Source of the DNA: TMED27 sp037969235
Lineage (GTDB): Bacteria; Pseudomonadota; Alphaproteobacteria; Micavibrionales; Micavibrionaceae
NCBI GenBank assembly: GCA_037969235.1
Contig: JBBKXA010000043.1
Location: 1-29,908, forward strand
Length of the DNA: 29,908 bases
Reading direction: 5' to 3'
Below the pieces are notes generated by a model. That model searched no databases and was not told the origin of the DNA. It saw only the letters and a list, made by a program, of their open reading frames with translations. Shown in pieces: positions 29,316-29,908 of this stretch. Position 1 is the first letter of the stretch; each line of letters opens with the position of its first letter. The translations under genes were made by a program, and so were the position numbers.

Positions 29316-29908
29316 TTAATTCAAAGTAATGGAAGAATCATCAAAGTCGGGAAGTATAATTCTTGACCGATCACATGAATCGTCATCTGGCGCATATCCA
29401 ATGCTAGCAAGCTCTTGATCCAGCTCATCAGATGATAGATCTCGCTGCAACTTCATCGCTTTATAAATTAGATAAGAATACCCCGCCACATTCAAAGACA
29501 GCTCTTTAAAAATTGGGCTCAAAGCTTTTGTACTTGCTGTTGCTTTGCTTTCACTTAAAGCTGAGTATGCCGCCTCCGCCATACTTATGAAATAATTATT
29601 ATTAACGGCTCTTTCATCATTCCCGTTTGGGAATATTGCAGGAAAAGCCATGCCTATTTCGCCAAGATTTTGTAAGTGAAGTGATCTTTCTCTAGATGAA
29701 TCTGCCTCTACAGCGTACCTATATATAGTTGCCAATGCTGGTATTCCTGTACGTGATCGCATACTCAATTCATCAGAGTTCTGAAATTGAAACCTCATTA
29801 ATAACGCCGTTAAATACCAATGCGTATTATCATCCATTTCCAATCCATAACTATTTTTATGCGCCAATGTCAGCATGCCGCGCATATGATCTTGTAGCGA
29901 TTTTGCTG
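29316..29908 (-). CDS. Unknown helical protein, 5' end beyond window
   Basis: Not recognised. From the ATG at 29885 it encodes 189 residues, but there is no ribosome site there and the frame stays open to the right edge (AKSLQDH before the Met), so the true start probably lies outside. The visible part is helical, with repeats of short hydrophobic helices (HWYLTALLMRF, IPALATIYRYAV, FISMAEAAYSALSES) and an acidic C-terminal tail (PDFDDSSITLN). No membrane span. Its AT-rich make-up and helical style resemble the unknown genes at 23949-26797, but no clear homology is seen. Confidence 0.78.
   Translation of the reverse strand, partial: AKSLQDHMRGMLTLAHKNSYGLEMDDNTHWYLTALLMRFQFQNSDELSMRSRTGIPALATIYRYAVEADSSRERSLHLQNLGEIGMAFPAIFPNGNDERAVNNNYFISMAEAAYSALSESKATASTKALSPIFKELSLNVAGYSYLIYKAMKLQRDLSSDELDQELASIGYAPDDDSCDRSRIILPDFDDSSITLN

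Overview
The window is a chromosomal stretch of an alphaproteobacterium, probably a free-living or host-associated lineage of moderate GC. Two blocks of alphaproteobacterial gene order support this: zapE-mdh-sucC-sucD-sucA, and erpA/dgt/SPOR/nagZ/scpA/scpB/tatA/tatB/tatC. I cannot name the genus. A Micavibrio-like or Rhodospirillales-like lineage would fit the mix of core genes and many unknown helical proteins, but that is a guess. No tRNA, rRNA, CRISPR array, transposase or integrase is visible, and no gap between genes exceeds about 235 bases.

Positions 1-15860 hold the TCA-cycle genes mdh, sucC, sucD and sucA (cut by the left edge), all on the minus strand in the usual order. Accessory genes separate every pair. 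Between sucA and sucD lie two tandem paralogous unknown genes (minus) and a 75-residue gene (plus). Between sucD and sucC lies a plus-strand set: a secreted HtrA-like protease, a signal-less HtrA-like protease, and a free-standing protein built from the C-terminal module of the first protease. Between sucC and mdh lies a plus-strand set: a large coiled-coil protein, a large helical protein, and a protein with a phage-lysozyme-like domain. The Mdh is the 'type 2' (cytosolic-like) form, not the LDH-like form usual at this locus in alphaproteobacteria.

Positions 15995-23567 form a compact minus-strand cell-envelope and chromosome block: dgt (dNTP triphosphohydrolase), a SPOR-domain membrane protein, nagZ, scpA, a 40-residue membrane micro-ORF, scpB, tatA, tatB, tatC, a 71-residue ORF coupled to tatC, and zapE. 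Start/stop overlaps suggest translational coupling at nagZ-scpA, scpA-microORF-scpB, tatB-tatC and tatC-ORF. The argS and serS genes that often flank this block in relatives are absent.

Positions 23617-29908 hold erpA (plus, possibly leaderless), three minus-strand genes of unknown function (two look like diverged paralogs), xthA (plus) overlapping a lipoprotein with a possible Cys-His-Asp triad, a lipoprotein of the alpha/beta-hydrolase fold whose nucleophile Ser is replaced by Gly, a clear bidirectional terminator, and an unknown minus-strand gene that probably runs off the right edge.

The overall picture is conserved housekeeping synteny opened at four or more points by small cassettes of unknown genes. 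The two plus-strand cassettes inside the TCA operon are the best candidates for an undescribed system.
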